Position numbers and translations under genes: made by a program
In this document: in pieces, positions 12,268-19,824 of the stretch
How the letters are laid out: every line of letters begins with the position of its first letter
Numbering within the stretch: the first letter of the stretch is position 1
The notes under the pieces: model-generated
Told to the model about the DNA's origin: nothing
The model's input: only the letters and a program-made list of their open reading frames with translations
Databases searched by the model: none
NCBI GenBank assembly: GCA_025361065.1
Contig: JANYAY010000007.1
Span: 1-36,539 of the forward strand
Direction: 5' to 3'
DNA length: 36,539 bases
From: Deltaproteobacteria bacterium
GTDB taxonomy: Bacteria; Desulfobacterota; Syntrophia; Syntrophales; Smithellaceae

Positions 12268-12966
12268 TTAAGCGCTTCTAATATCGAGAGGATCAATTCT
12301 CACACCGGCACCCATTGTGCTGGAAAGGGAAACACTTTTAATATAGATCCCCTTGCTGGCGGATGGTTTTAATTTGATAATTGTTTCCAGCAAAGCTTGA
12401 ATATTTTCTCTTAATTTTTCGGCGCCAAAAGACACTTTCCCCACGGGAGAATGCACAATTCCGGCTTTTTCCACTCGAAATTCAACTTTACCGGCTTTAA
12501 GTTCCTTTACGGCATTGGCTACTTCAAAAGTTACAGTACCGACCTTGGGATTAGGCATCAAACCGCGGGGACCTAGAATCTTACCTATTTTCCCTACCGC
12601 TCCCATCATGTCCGGCGTGGCAACAACGCGGTCAAATTCAAACCAGCCACCTTTTATCTTTTCAATAACTTCATCATTGCCTACTAAATCAGCACCAGCA
12701 TCGAGAGCTTCTTTTTCCTTTTCACCTTTGGCAAAAACCAGAACCTTCACTGTCTTACCCAGGCCATTGGGCAAAACCACACTTCCCCTGACCATTTGAT
12801 CGGCATGGGCAGGATTAACTCCCAAACGAACAGCGGCATCGACTGTTTCATCAAATTTGGCACCTGCCATTGATACAACCATTTCCGTAGCTTCTTTCAG
12901 CGTGTACCGCCGAGTAGGCTCAACCTTTGCTTTTGCTGCTAATATACGTTTGCCTCTTCTTAACAT
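12268..12966 (-). CDS. rplA: 50S ribosomal protein L1
   Basis: Ribosomal protein L1, 232 residues, forms the mobile L1 stalk that handles E-site tRNA. The family blocks [35 protein letters not shown] and [10 protein letters not shown] are present. I start at the ATG at 12964-12966 ([15 protein letters not shown]), with a GAGG site upstream. A longer in-frame start at 13029 would overlap rplK and give a non-family N-terminus. It lies 19 bases after rplK. L1 classically represses its own rplKA message. Confidence 0.96.
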   Translation of the reverse strand: MLRRGKRILAAKAKVEPTRRYTLKEATEMVVSMAGAKFDETVDAAVRLGVNPAHADQMVRGSVVLPNGLGKTVKVLVFAKGEKEKEALDAGADLVGNDEVIEKIKGGWFEFDRVVATPDMMGAVGKIGKILGPRGLMPNPKVGTVTFEVANAVKELKAGKVEFRVEKAGIVHSPVGKVSFGAEKLRENIQALLETIIKLKPSASKGIYIKSVSLSSTMGAGVRIDPLDIRSA

Positions 12967-12985
12967 GATAAAAACCTCGTTTTTA

Positions 12986-13411
12986 TTAACCTGCGACTTC
13001 GATTCCCATCGACCTAGCCGTACCGGCAATTATCTTGATGGCACCTTCAATATTTACGGCATTCAAATCATTAAATTTTAATTCGGCAATTTCTTTTACC
13101 TGTGCAGCCGTAACTATTCCCACTTTTTCTCTCTTGGGATCAGCCGCCCCTTTGGCAATTTTCGCCGCCTGCTTGAGCAATACTGAAGCCGGCGGTGTTT
13201 TGGTAATAAAGGTAAATGATCTGTCGGCATAAACAGTAATTACAACAGGAATAATCATTCCTTCCTGTTTTTGCGTCAATGCATTATAAGCCTTGCAAAA
13301 TTCCATAATATTGACACCGTGCTGCCCTAACGCCGGACCAATCGGGGGCGATGGTGTTGCCTTTCCCGCTTTAATCTGCAATTTAATACTTGCAATAACC
13401 TTTTTTGCCAT
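12986..13411 (-). CDS. rplK: 50S ribosomal protein L11
   Basis: Ribosomal protein L11, 141 residues, sits at the GTPase-associated centre, where it also takes part in stringent activation of RelA. The signature [20 protein letters not shown] is complete, and the C-terminal rRNA-binding domain ends [10 protein letters not shown]. The ATG at 13411 ([12 protein letters not shown]) has an AGGG site eight bases upstream. A second in-frame ATG three codons earlier (MIIMAKK) is too close to that site. It lies between nusG and rplA, the standard order. Confidence 0.97.
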   Translation of the reverse strand: MAKKVIASIKLQIKAGKATPSPPIGPALGQHGVNIMEFCKAYNALTQKQEGMIIPVVITVYADRSFTFITKTPPASVLLKQAAKIAKGAADPKREKVGIVTAAQVKEIAELKFNDLNAVNIEGAIKIIAGTARSMGIEVAG

Positions 13412-13470
13412 GATGATCACCCTGATCTGAAGAATTTTTTAGGCTTATATAAAAGCCGTGAATAAAATAA

Positions 13471-14001
13471 TTATCCCTGCATTACTTGAATAAAATCCAA
13501 CTCCACTGGTGTCGGGCGGCCAAAAATACTGACGATAACACGCAGTTTACCTTTTTCCGGCCTTACCTCATCAATAACACCATCGAAGTTCGTGAATGGT
13601 CCGTCAATTATTTTTACATGGTCGCCGACATCGAATTTAAATTTCGGCTTGGGCTTTAAAGTTCCTTCATCGATTCTGACCTTTAAATTTTCAACATCCT
13701 TGTCCGAAATCGGCGAAGGCTTATCTTTACTGCCGATAAAACCGGTAACTTTGGGAGTGTCCTTAACAATGTGCCAGGTTTCATCGTTCATTTCCATCCG
13801 GACAAGAATATAACCGGGAAAAAATTTACGTTTGGAAGTTTTCTTTTCCCCTGAAATCAATTCCACAACGTCTTCTTCCGGAATGAGGATATCAGAAAAA
13901 TAAGCCTGGGCCGAAGCGAGTTCGACTCTTTCCTGTAAGCTCATTTTAACTTTGTTTTCATATCCCGAATAAGTATGAACAACGTACCATTTAAAAGCCA
14001 T
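13471..14001 (-). CDS. nusG: Transcription termination/antitermination factor NusG
   Basis: NusG, 176 residues, binds RNA polymerase and links it to Rho or to S10 on the leading ribosome. The N-terminal NGN domain starts MAFKWYVVHTYSGYENKV and includes FFPGYILVRM. The C-terminal KOW domain begins near residue 125 (FDVGDHVKIIDGPFTNFDG). It follows secE after 4 bases, and the pair is one of the most conserved bacterial gene neighbourhoods. Its partner NusE/S10 is encoded in the same cluster. Confidence 0.97.
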   Translation of the reverse strand: MAFKWYVVHTYSGYENKVKMSLQERVELASAQAYFSDILIPEEDVVELISGEKKTSKRKFFPGYILVRMEMNDETWHIVKDTPKVTGFIGSKDKPSPISDKDVENLKVRIDEGTLKPKPKFKFDVGDHVKIIDGPFTNFDGVIDEVRPEKGKLRVIVSIFGRPTPVELDFIQVMQG

Positions 14002-14005
14002 TTTG

Positions 14006-14209
14006 CTAACCTAAAATAAATTTAATCAGTTTAGCTAAACCGAAATCAATTATACCGAAATAAATCGCCATGACAAAAACGATAATTATTACGACTAATG
14101 TGGATGCCATTGTTTGCTTTTGTGACGGCCAGGTAACCCTTTTCAGCTCAGCTTTGGCATCACTCAGAAACTGCCTTATTTTTTGAATCAATATCTTGAT
14201 TTTTTCCAT
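14006..14209 (-). CDS. secE: Preprotein translocase subunit SecE
   Basis: SecE, 67 residues, is the small essential subunit of the SecYEG translocon in the inner membrane. This is the short single-span form: an amphipathic N-terminal segment with the conserved ELKRVTWPSQKQT, then one transmembrane helix (about residues 38-58) rich in Val, Ile and Phe. The ATG has an AAGGG site. It lies directly before nusG and after tRNA-Trp. Confidence 0.95.
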   Translation of the reverse strand: MEKIKILIQKIRQFLSDAKAELKRVTWPSQKQTMASTLVVIIIVFVMAIYFGIIDFGLAKLIKFILG

Positions 14210-14237
14210 TTTTTCAAACCCTTAATAAAAGGAAAGC

Positions 14238-14314
14238 TGGCAGGCCAGGAGGGACTTGAACCCCCAGCATCCGGATTTGGAGTCCGGCGCTCTATCCATT
14301 AGAGCTACTGGCCT
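14238..14314 (-). tRNA. tRNA-Trp (anticodon CCA)
   Basis: A cloverleaf is readable on the minus strand. The acceptor arms AGGCCAG and CTGGCCT form seven pairs, the anticodon loop reads CTCCAAA, and the T-arm holds GTTCAAG. CCA is encoded at the 3' end. It is placed between rpmG and secE, a common proteobacterial arrangement. It lies in the same transcript as the flanking protein genes, so it needs RNase processing. Confidence 0.95.
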
Positions 14315-14332
14315 GTTTGCTTTATTCCAACT

Positions 14333-14482
14333 TTACTTGGTTTCCCTGTGCAACTTGTGCCCCCGGCAAAACTTGCAGTATTTCTTCATTTCCAGGCGGT
14401 TCTGCATGGTACGCTTATTTTTTGTTGTTGTGTAATTTCTTTGCTTGCATTCCGTACAAGCTAAAATAATATTGTTCCGCAT
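14333..14482 (-). CDS. rpmG: 50S ribosomal protein L33, zinc-binding form
   Basis: This 49-residue gene encodes ribosomal protein L33. The translation starts [20 protein letters not shown] and ends [16 protein letters not shown]. Four cysteines (Cys9, Cys12, Cys36, Cys39) form two CxxC pairs, so this is the zinc-binding C+ form. The ATG at 14480-14482 has a GGGAG site. It lies between the tRNA cluster and tRNA-Trp. In many proteobacteria a tuf gene stands just upstream of rpmG; here that position holds only a 142-base spacer. Confidence 0.95.
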   Translation of the reverse strand: MRNNIILACTECKQRNYTTTKNKRTMQNRLEMKKYCKFCRGHKLHRETK

Positions 14483-14543
14483 AACTCTCCCTTAAGCCGT
14501 TTTCAAACAATAACTACAGCATCATAACCGGCACACCGGCATA

Positions 14544-14621
14544 AGGGGCCATAACAAAATTGTCTTGCCATAACCTGAAGGTCACAAGACCCGCATGGTT
14601 GGTCATTTCTTAACGGCCCCT
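14544..14621 (-). other. Structured spacer between tRNA-Thr(GGT) and rpmG, possible RNA element
   Basis: Three bases after the tRNA-Thr CCA, the minus strand holds AGGGGCC (14621-14615), which pairs with GGCCCCT (14550-14544). Inside, GTCTTG-TGACC, loop TTCA, GGTTA-TGG-CAAGAC forms a second stem. One pair in the inner stem is G-U on the minus strand but A-C on the plus strand, which favours an RNA copied from the minus strand. No T-run follows, so it does not look like a terminator. It could be a processing signal or a remnant structure; no known family was recognised. Confidence 0.5.
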
Positions 14622-14624
14622 AAC

Positions 14625-14700
14625 TGGAGCCCACGACCAGGATTGAACTGGTGACCTCATCCTTACCAAGGATGTGCTCTACCGACTGAGCTACGTGGGC
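14625..14700 (-). tRNA. tRNA-Thr (anticodon GGT)
   Basis: A 76-nucleotide cloverleaf with encoded CCA: acceptor GCCCACG pairs with CGTGGGC, and the anticodon loop reads TTGGTAA. It is the fourth tRNA of the cluster and corresponds to E. coli thrT in the order thrU-tyrU-glyT-thrT, but no tuf gene follows it. Confidence 0.96.
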
Positions 14701-14744
14701 ACAATTGCTGAGGCTTTTCGCCTCCAATTTAACTAACAAACGCT

Positions 14745-14820
14745 TGGAGCGGGAAACGGGATTCGAACCCGCGACCCTCAGCTTGGAAGGCTGACGCTCT
14801 AGCCACTGAGCTACTCCCGC
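14745..14820 (-). tRNA. tRNA-Gly (anticodon TCC)
   Basis: A 76-nucleotide cloverleaf with encoded CCA: acceptor GCGGGAG pairs with TTCCCGC (with a G-T wobble), the anticodon loop reads CTTCCAA, and the T-loop holds GTTCGAATC. It is the third tRNA of the cluster and equivalent in position to E. coli glyT. Confidence 0.96.
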
Positions 14821-14840
14821 TAATTGCACTGCAAAAATTC

Positions 14841-14925
14841 TGGTGGAGGGGGGAGGGTTCGAACCTCCGTAGGCTTCGCCGGCAGATTTACAGTCTGCTC
14901 CCTTTGGCCGCTCGGGAACCCCTCC
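14841..14925 (-). tRNA. tRNA-Tyr (anticodon GTA)
   Basis: An 85-nucleotide type II tRNA with a long variable arm (CCGGCGAAGCCTACGG region) and encoded CCA. The acceptor arm GGAGGGG pairs with CCCCTCC, and the anticodon loop reads CTGTAAA. It is the second tRNA of the cluster and equivalent in position to E. coli tyrU. Confidence 0.96.
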
Positions 14926-14947
14926 AGCATATAATTCATATCGGAAC

Positions 14948-15023
14948 TGGAGCTGGCGATGGGACTCGAACCCGCAACCTGCTGATTACAAATCAGCTGC
15001 TCTACCGATTGAGCTACGCCAGC
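14948..15023 (-). tRNA. tRNA-Thr (anticodon TGT)
   Basis: A 76-nucleotide cloverleaf with encoded CCA: acceptor GCTGGCG pairs with CGCCAGC, and the anticodon loop reads TTTGTAA. It is the first gene of the tRNA-rpmG-secE-nusG transcript, about 90 bases after the predicted promoter, and equivalent in position to E. coli thrU. Confidence 0.96.
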
Positions 15024-15111
15024 GAACCCTTTACTAAATTTCACCTTCTATATCAATGACTTATAAATTTATGCACAATGAAACAATCGCACATATCCGC
15101 GCGAATTGCCG

Positions 15112-15140
15112 ACTCTAATTTTTATGGTTGTGTTTGTCAA
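15112..15140 (-). promoter_or_regulatory. Sigma70-type promoter of the tRNA-rpmG-secE-nusG cluster
   Basis: On the minus strand a perfect TTGACA is followed by a 17-base spacer and TAGAGT. The sequence just after the -10 (CGGCAATTCGCGCGG) is GC-rich, as in promoters of stable RNA under stringent control (known for the class, inferred here). It lies about 90 bases upstream of tRNA-Thr(TGT). Confidence 0.8.
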
Positions 15141-15324
15141 GGTAAATTTTCATTTTTTAATAAAAAGCTCTGGGATAATTTCGTTACCCGGAGATAACCG
15201 GGAGGCCGGAAGGATAGCCTCGGGCTTATTATCAATACTTGCCGATTTTTTTAACTTGCCGGTAGCTGACACTCGCTGAGATGAAATTCACCAGCGAATT
15301 TATATGTACTTGATAATTGGTCAG
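15141..15324. other. Intergenic region between AMMECR1 and the tRNA-cluster promoter
   Basis: This is the promoter-distal part of a 301-base gene-free stretch (15024-15324). It has no credible reading frame. On the minus strand it holds three small inverted repeats: TCGCTG/CAGCGA near 15270-15297, GAGGC/GCCTC, and CCCGG/CCGGG near 15185-15205. None is followed by a clean T-run, so a terminator for the AMMECR1 operon is not certain. Confidence 0.5.
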
Positions 15325-15873
15325 TTAATCTAGATCGCCAAAATATTCAGCCGAAAAAATATAAATTTCTGTTTCTTTATCCATCCAGTCTTCCGATGGC
15401 AGACCGGCTTTATGACAAGTTTCCCGAAGAAATGTTTCCCTGTCCCAGCCATATTCAACTGCCACTTGCGGCAGCAGCAGACCCGAATTGTATCCCCGGA
15501 CAATATATAAACCGTGCTTTCCGACTTCAATGTCGTCGATATTTTTTATACGTTGCAGTGGGCTCAATACAGATATTTCCAATGATAAATCTTTCAGCTC
15601 GTCAGCCTGTAATGATGGAAAACGTGGATCGTGAAAAGCAGCAGCGACAGCCATTTCCTGGACGGTTTCCCAAAGCGGCTTAACTGCCTTGATGTAACCG
15701 ATGCAACCACGCAAATGGCCTCTTTTCTTTAAGGTAACAAAAGCACCTCTCTTTTCCTTCAGTATTTCCGAATCCACTGTTATCTTTGGGATATTCTTAT
15801 TATTGACCCTGCTGGCAATAGTTCTTTTTACAATATCCAGAAGAGTCGCTTTTTCTTTTTGGGTCAATTCCAT
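15325..15873 (-). CDS. amrA: AMMECR1-domain protein (AmmeMemoRadiSam system protein A)
   Basis: This 182-residue protein is a complete AMMECR1-domain protein. The signature LRGCIG is at residues 54-59, followed by the blocks AAFHDPRFPSL and LLPQVAVEYGWDRETFL. The domain occurs in bacteria, archaea and eukaryotes with no settled reaction. It is typically linked to MEMO1-like and radical-SAM proteins in the so-called AmmeMemoRadiSam set. The ATG has an AGGAGG site. It lies 13 bases after the MEMO1 gene and ends the operon. The radical-SAM member is not in this window. Confidence 0.9.
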   Translation of the reverse strand: MELTQKEKATLLDIVKRTIASRVNNKNIPKITVDSEILKEKRGAFVTLKKRGHLRGCIGYIKAVKPLWETVQEMAVAAAFHDPRFPSLQADELKDLSLEISVLSPLQRIKNIDDIEVGKHGLYIVRGYNSGLLLPQVAVEYGWDRETFLRETCHKAGLPSEDWMDKETEIYIFSAEYFGDLD

Positions 15874-15886
15874 TTAAGCAATCCTC

Positions 15887-16708
15887 CTATGCATAATATA
15901 CTGCTGACGCATATCCGACCACGGAACTTTTATCACCGGTTACGTCTCCCGAATTAGCATATTTCAGCACTTGTGACTTGTCGGCACCCATCTTTTTCGC
16001 TGCCAGCATTGCCACAGCCATTGGTCCGCCGCCACAAGCCTCGCCAATATCACTGTCCAGGCTTTTTAAAAGCCCCGCGGCATCGCCTGATTGCAGATGT
16101 TTTAAAACTACGGCATCTAACTGTAAGGCATCATTATAATTATGAAAATGGGACAAATCAGAACTGCCCACAATCAATAATTTTTTATCGTGCCCGGCCT
16201 GATAAATTGCCTCAGCTAATTCGTAACAGGTATTGGCCCTCTGGTCTCCCATAACCAAAGGAACAAAGGAAATATCACCCAACGCAACCTGCAAAAAAGG
16301 CAGCTGGATTTCCAAAGAATGTTCCTGCAAATGAGCGGCAGGAATATCATTGACAATTCCACTGAATTTTTTAATATTGTCCGCTAAATCCTCGGCTACA
16401 GGCACTACCCCCAGAGGTGTCTCATAGCCACCTCTGCTAAAAATTGACACACCTGGAAAAGCCACGCGATGACTGGGACCAACAATAACAACGGCATCGT
16501 ATTTTTTACCGCGAATGAGCTTGTAGGCATAGGCGGCCACTTGTCCGGAAATAAGATAACCGGCATGAGGAGCAACCAGACCTGCTATCTCTCCTGCCAG
16601 GTCTGAATCCGGCACATAAGCAAAATACTTTTCAATATCCTGCTTCAGGGTTGAAGATTTACCGGGATACCAGGAACCAGCTATCGCCGATTTACGCAAA
16701 GTTTCCAT
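15887..16708 (-). CDS. amrB: MEMO1 family protein (AmmeMemoRadiSam system protein B)
   Basis: This 273-residue protein belongs to the MEMO1 family, related in fold to extradiol dioxygenases. His48 (in APHAGY), His80 (in GPSHR) and Cys225 (in EACGGGP) line up with the metal-binding His49, His81 and Cys244 of human MEMO1. HLQEHSLEIQLPFL and SSDLSHFH are further family blocks. The reaction in bacteria is unknown. The ATG has an AGAGGTG site. It follows cysKS after 91 bases, a spacer largely filled by a palindromic repeat, and is followed by AMMECR1. Confidence 0.92.
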   Translation of the reverse strand: METLRKSAIAGSWYPGKSSTLKQDIEKYFAYVPDSDLAGEIAGLVAPHAGYLISGQVAAYAYKLIRGKKYDAVVIVGPSHRVAFPGVSIFSRGGYETPLGVVPVAEDLADNIKKFSGIVNDIPAAHLQEHSLEIQLPFLQVALGDISFVPLVMGDQRANTCYELAEAIYQAGHDKKLLIVGSSDLSHFHNYNDALQLDAVVLKHLQSGDAAGLLKSLDSDIGEACGGGPMAVAMLAAKKMGADKSQVLKYANSGDVTGDKSSVVGYASAVYYA

Positions 16709-16750
16709 ATAGCACCTCTATGATGAACCTCACATTTACAGGATTATTAA

Positions 16751-16844
16751 CTCCTGGGTCCCGAATAGCTTCGCTTTCGGGATCAATTCCACTAACACTT
16801 CAACCTTCGCTGCACTCGTTTTCAGTGAGTGTCATTGACTTAAA
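16751..16844. repeat. Dispersed palindromic repeat, copy A
   Basis: About 94 bases that match copy B (24679-24793) with roughly ten mismatches and one 21-base gap. It contains CCCGAA...TTCGGG and CACTC...GAGTG inverted repeats. Shared landmarks are TGGGTCCCGAATAGCTTCG, TTTCGGGATCAATTCCACT and GAGTGTCATTGACTT. The right part overlaps the last codons of cysKS and provides that protein's tail and its TGA stop. No transposase is nearby, so it looks like a REP- or MITE-type element (inference). Confidence 0.85.
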
Positions 16845-19151
16845 ATGCCAAACTGTCCCTTGCGGCATATCCAGAAGTTCAACATTCATCGCGGCCAGCT
16901 GCGACCTCAAAATATCTGCTTTCTGCCACTTCTGCTCCTTGCGGGCAGTTTCTCTCTCTTCTATTAAATCCGCTATTTCTTTCGGTACCGGCAGCGCCTC
17001 AAAATTCATTACTCCGATCACTTCATTGATATTTTCCAGCGCCTCCAATATCTTCCGGCAATCATTTTGATTTATGGTTCCCCTACTCAAGGGAGAATTA
17101 ATTTTACCGATAAAATCAAAAAGCACGGCCAAGGCGCCGGCGATATTCAAATCATCATCTAAAGCCGCGGTAAAGCCGTTTTTAAGATCGTAAATCAGCT
17201 GATCCACATCTGCATAACCATTGCCACCATTATGAACAGACTTAAGCCGGCAAATAAACATGTCGAGTTTTTTGACATTATTCCTTGCCGTTTCCATTGC
17301 CTCTGCGGAATAATTAAGAGGTTTACGATAATGCAACCCCAGCAGGAAAAAACGCACATCTCTGCCCGAATAACCTTTTGCGAACAATTGAGATAAAGGC
17401 AGGGCATTATTTAATGAACGGGACATCTTTCTACCTGCGACCATCACCAATTCGGCATTAAGCCAGTAATTTGCGCCGCTCTTGCCCGAAAAAGCTTTGT
17501 TGACAGCTAATATATTTTCACAATGCGGGAAAACTTCATCAACACCACTAATGTTAATATCATAAAGTGCACCCAGATACTTATGAGAAATAGCAGCACA
17601 TTCTATATGCCATCCCGGCCGTATATTGCCCCATTTTGTTTTGTAATATATACCCCTTTTTAATTCTCCCAAACTTGCCCTTTTTAAAAGGGCAAAGTCC
17701 ATCGGGCTGTCTTTTTCATAATCATCGAGGTCAATAGTTTTAGCCTGTCTGGTTTTTTGCAGATTTACATTGGAAAGAAGCCCGTAATCGGCTAATTTGG
17801 ATATGTCGTAATAAACTGAATGCAGCTTTTCGTAGGCGTAATTTTTATCGACTAATTTCTCGACGATTTTGAGCATCTCATCAACATTTTCAGAAGCTTT
17901 AATATAAATATTATCCTGGCGAATATTCAAAGATTCCGCATCCTGCAAAAAAACCTGCAAATATTTATTCGTATAATCGGCAAGATCCAGGCCTTCTTTT
18001 TCCGAACCTTTTATAGATTTATCGGTAAGATCAACAATATCAACTATATGCTTAACCGCGTAACCCTGATAAATCAAATAGCGGCAAACCATATCGGCTA
18101 CCACCAGGCGGCGGTAATTACCCATATGAGGGGCATCGTGGACAGTAGGTCCACATGTATGCATGAGAATTTCTCCGGCATTAACGGGTTTGAAAAAAGT
18201 TTTCTGGCGCTGCAGAATATTGTAAAGACAGAAAGTCGATGCTTCCTCTTTGACAGCAAATAATTCCGTACTTAAATACCTCTCTCCGCTGTCCGGGAAA
18301 ATCACAACTATCAGGCCTTCCTGCATTTGCAATGCTTTTTGAGCGGCAATAAACATTGCAGCGCCGGAACTCATGCCGGCCATAATACCTTCCTCACGGG
18401 CCAACCTCCGCGCCGTGGCAAAAGCATCCTCATCCAGAATATTCACCTTTTCATCAAGGCACTTCTTATCAAATATACCCGGCCGGTAAGACTCGCGCAT
18501 ATTCTTCAGCCCTTGGATCTTGTGCTTCAAATATGGTTCCACACCGACAATTTTAATTTGCGGATTTAATTCTTTGAGCCTGCGGGAAATTCCCATAGCA
18601 GTACCGGTAGTACCGAGACTTGATACTACCATGGTGACGGCGCCGTCAGTTTGATCCCAGATTTCCTGCGCTGTCCCATAGTAATGAGCGGCAATATTAT
18701 CTTCATTATTGAATTGGTCGGGACCAAAATATTTGCCGGTATTTTCGCGGAGCATTTTGTATGCTACTTCAATAGCACCATCAGTTCCCTGATTGGCAGG
18801 CGTAAAATACAGCTCAGCGCCCAGAGCACGTAAAATTTTCTTTCTCTCATCACTTACCGACTCCGGCAACGTCAGACATAATTTATATCCTTTGGCAGCG
18901 GCAATCATGGCCAGACCAATACCCGTATTGCCACTGGTCGCCTCCAGTATAATTTTATCGGGTGTTAACTCTCCTCTTTTCTCCGCCCGCTCAATCATGA
19001 ATAATGCGGTGCGATCCTTAATCGATCCGCCGGGATTGGCGCTCTCCATTTTCGCCATGATCTTTATCTTTTTATTGGGATTAAGCCGGCAGATTTCCAC
19101 CAGGGGCGTATTGCCGATGCTATCAATAATGCTTTTATAAGATTTATTCAT
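16800..19151 (-). CDS. Fused cysteine synthase / cysteinyl-tRNA synthetase
   Basis: One uninterrupted 783-residue protein joins two enzymes. Residues 1-300 are cysteine synthase (CysK/CysM): PLP lysine 45 in NPGGSIKDR, TSGNTG at 72-77, GTTGT at 180-184, SSGAA at 261-265. Residues 306-769 are cysteinyl-tRNA synthetase: Cys333 in HTCGPTVHD, HMGN at 342-345, WHIEC with Cys518, His543, KMSRS at 575-579, and a family-typical end (PQGTVW). The zinc ligand equal to E. coli Glu238 is Ile547; Cys544 is nearby. The last 14 residues come from a palindromic repeat. The protein could pass newly made cysteine to tRNA, or make persulfides. I cannot tell whether another cysS exists. Confidence 0.9.
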   Translation of the reverse strand: MNKSYKSIIDSIGNTPLVEICRLNPNKKIKIMAKMESANPGGSIKDRTALFMIERAEKRGELTPDKIILEATSGNTGIGLAMIAAAKGYKLCLTLPESVSDERKKILRALGAELYFTPANQGTDGAIEVAYKMLRENTGKYFGPDQFNNEDNIAAHYYGTAQEIWDQTDGAVTMVVSSLGTTGTAMGISRRLKELNPQIKIVGVEPYLKHKIQGLKNMRESYRPGIFDKKCLDEKVNILDEDAFATARRLAREEGIMAGMSSGAAMFIAAQKALQMQEGLIVVIFPDSGERYLSTELFAVKEEASTFCLYNILQRQKTFFKPVNAGEILMHTCGPTVHDAPHMGNYRRLVVADMVCRYLIYQGYAVKHIVDIVDLTDKSIKGSEKEGLDLADYTNKYLQVFLQDAESLNIRQDNIYIKASENVDEMLKIVEKLVDKNYAYEKLHSVYYDISKLADYGLLSNVNLQKTRQAKTIDLDDYEKDSPMDFALLKRASLGELKRGIYYKTKWGNIRPGWHIECAAISHKYLGALYDINISGVDEVFPHCENILAVNKAFSGKSGANYWLNAELVMVAGRKMSRSLNNALPLSQLFAKGYSGRDVRFFLLGLHYRKPLNYSAEAMETARNNVKKLDMFICRLKSVHNGGNGYADVDQLIYDLKNGFTAALDDDLNIAGALAVLFDFIGKINSPLSRGTINQNDCRKILEALENINEVIGVMNFEALPVPKEIADLIEERETARKEQKWQKADILRSQLAAMNVELLDMPQGTVWHFKSMTLTENECSEG

Positions 19152-19245
19152 AGATTATTAATGCCTGAAAATTAAAGCCCCAGAAGAATTAGCTGTTGAA
19201 CTTCAATAAGATAATTCCGGATGTAAACCATGAAACATTGAGGAA

Positions 19246-19662
19246 CTAGCTGTCCATTTTAGGAACAGGAATTTTAACAAACTGAACGCCTTCCTCTCTT
19301 AAATTCTCATCTTCCTGAGGAGTGGTCGTTCCTTTGATATTGCGTTTTTCCTCTTCCCCGAAATGAATCTTCAAGGCAACTTCGGCAAATTGATTGCCTA
19401 CATCTTCAAAGTTTTTATCTATATATTGACGAAGCGCCTGCAAAGCTTTCAGCGGAAAATTTTCCTTTTCCTCCAACTTGCCGGCAGACCGGAAATCTTT
19501 ACCCGCAATTGTAACCGAAGAAGGGACTATATTAACGCTGCAGGTATTGCAAATAGGACAAGCCACAAGTTTTTGTGAATTTTGATCAATAAAGGCTTGA
19601 CGGTCTTTAAACCAGCCATCGAATTTATGCCCGTTTTCACATTTCAAGTCAAAGATTATCAC
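19246..19662 (-). CDS. DUF1178 zinc-ribbon protein
   Basis: A 138-residue soluble protein of the DUF1178 family, function unknown. The N-terminus IIFDLKCENGHKFDGWF and the later pair CPICNTC suggest a zinc ribbon. FEDVGNQFAEVALKIHFGEE and the C-terminal LREEGVQFVKIPVP are family-like. I choose the GTG at 19660-19662 because it lies eight bases after an AAAGG site. A GTG nine bases further upstream overlaps that site. It is the first gene of the operon that continues with cysKS after 94 bases. Confidence 0.8.
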   Translation of the reverse strand: MIIFDLKCENGHKFDGWFKDRQAFIDQNSQKLVACPICNTCSVNIVPSSVTIAGKDFRSAGKLEEKENFPLKALQALRQYIDKNFEDVGNQFAEVALKIHFGEEEKRNIKGTTTPQEDENLREEGVQFVKIPVPKMDS

Positions 19663-19694
19663 TGTTCCCACCTTTTTGTTTATGAATATAAGTT

Positions 19695-19723
19695 ATTTTA
19701 GCATGCTGCTTCACAAAAAACAA
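19695..19723 (-). promoter_or_regulatory. Possible promoter of the DUF1178-cysKS operon
   Basis: On the minus strand TTGTTT is followed by 17 bases and TAAAAT, with TG one base before the -10 (extended -10 pattern TGCTAAAAT). It lies about 33 bases upstream of the DUF1178 start codon. The -35 is weak, so confidence is moderate. Confidence 0.5.
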
Positions 19724-19824
19724 TTAAGTACATAAATTCGTCAGAAAATGAGTCGCTGTATGCTTAAACTCGTGTTGTTAAATCATCTTGCTAAATGATA
19801 AATTAGAAATCGAATAAAAAAAAG

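Noticed and set aside
13442-13457. GGCTT/AAGCC hairpin between nusG and rplK
   Set aside because: The stem is only five pairs with no T-run in the direction of transcription, so it does not support a terminator or a named leader.
14620-15044. Two open frames of 69 and 74 codons on the minus strand across the tRNA cluster
   Set aside because: They are read through the tRNA genes themselves. Their peptides (such as VAQSVEQ and VAGSSP stretches) are the familiar artefacts of translating tRNA sequence.
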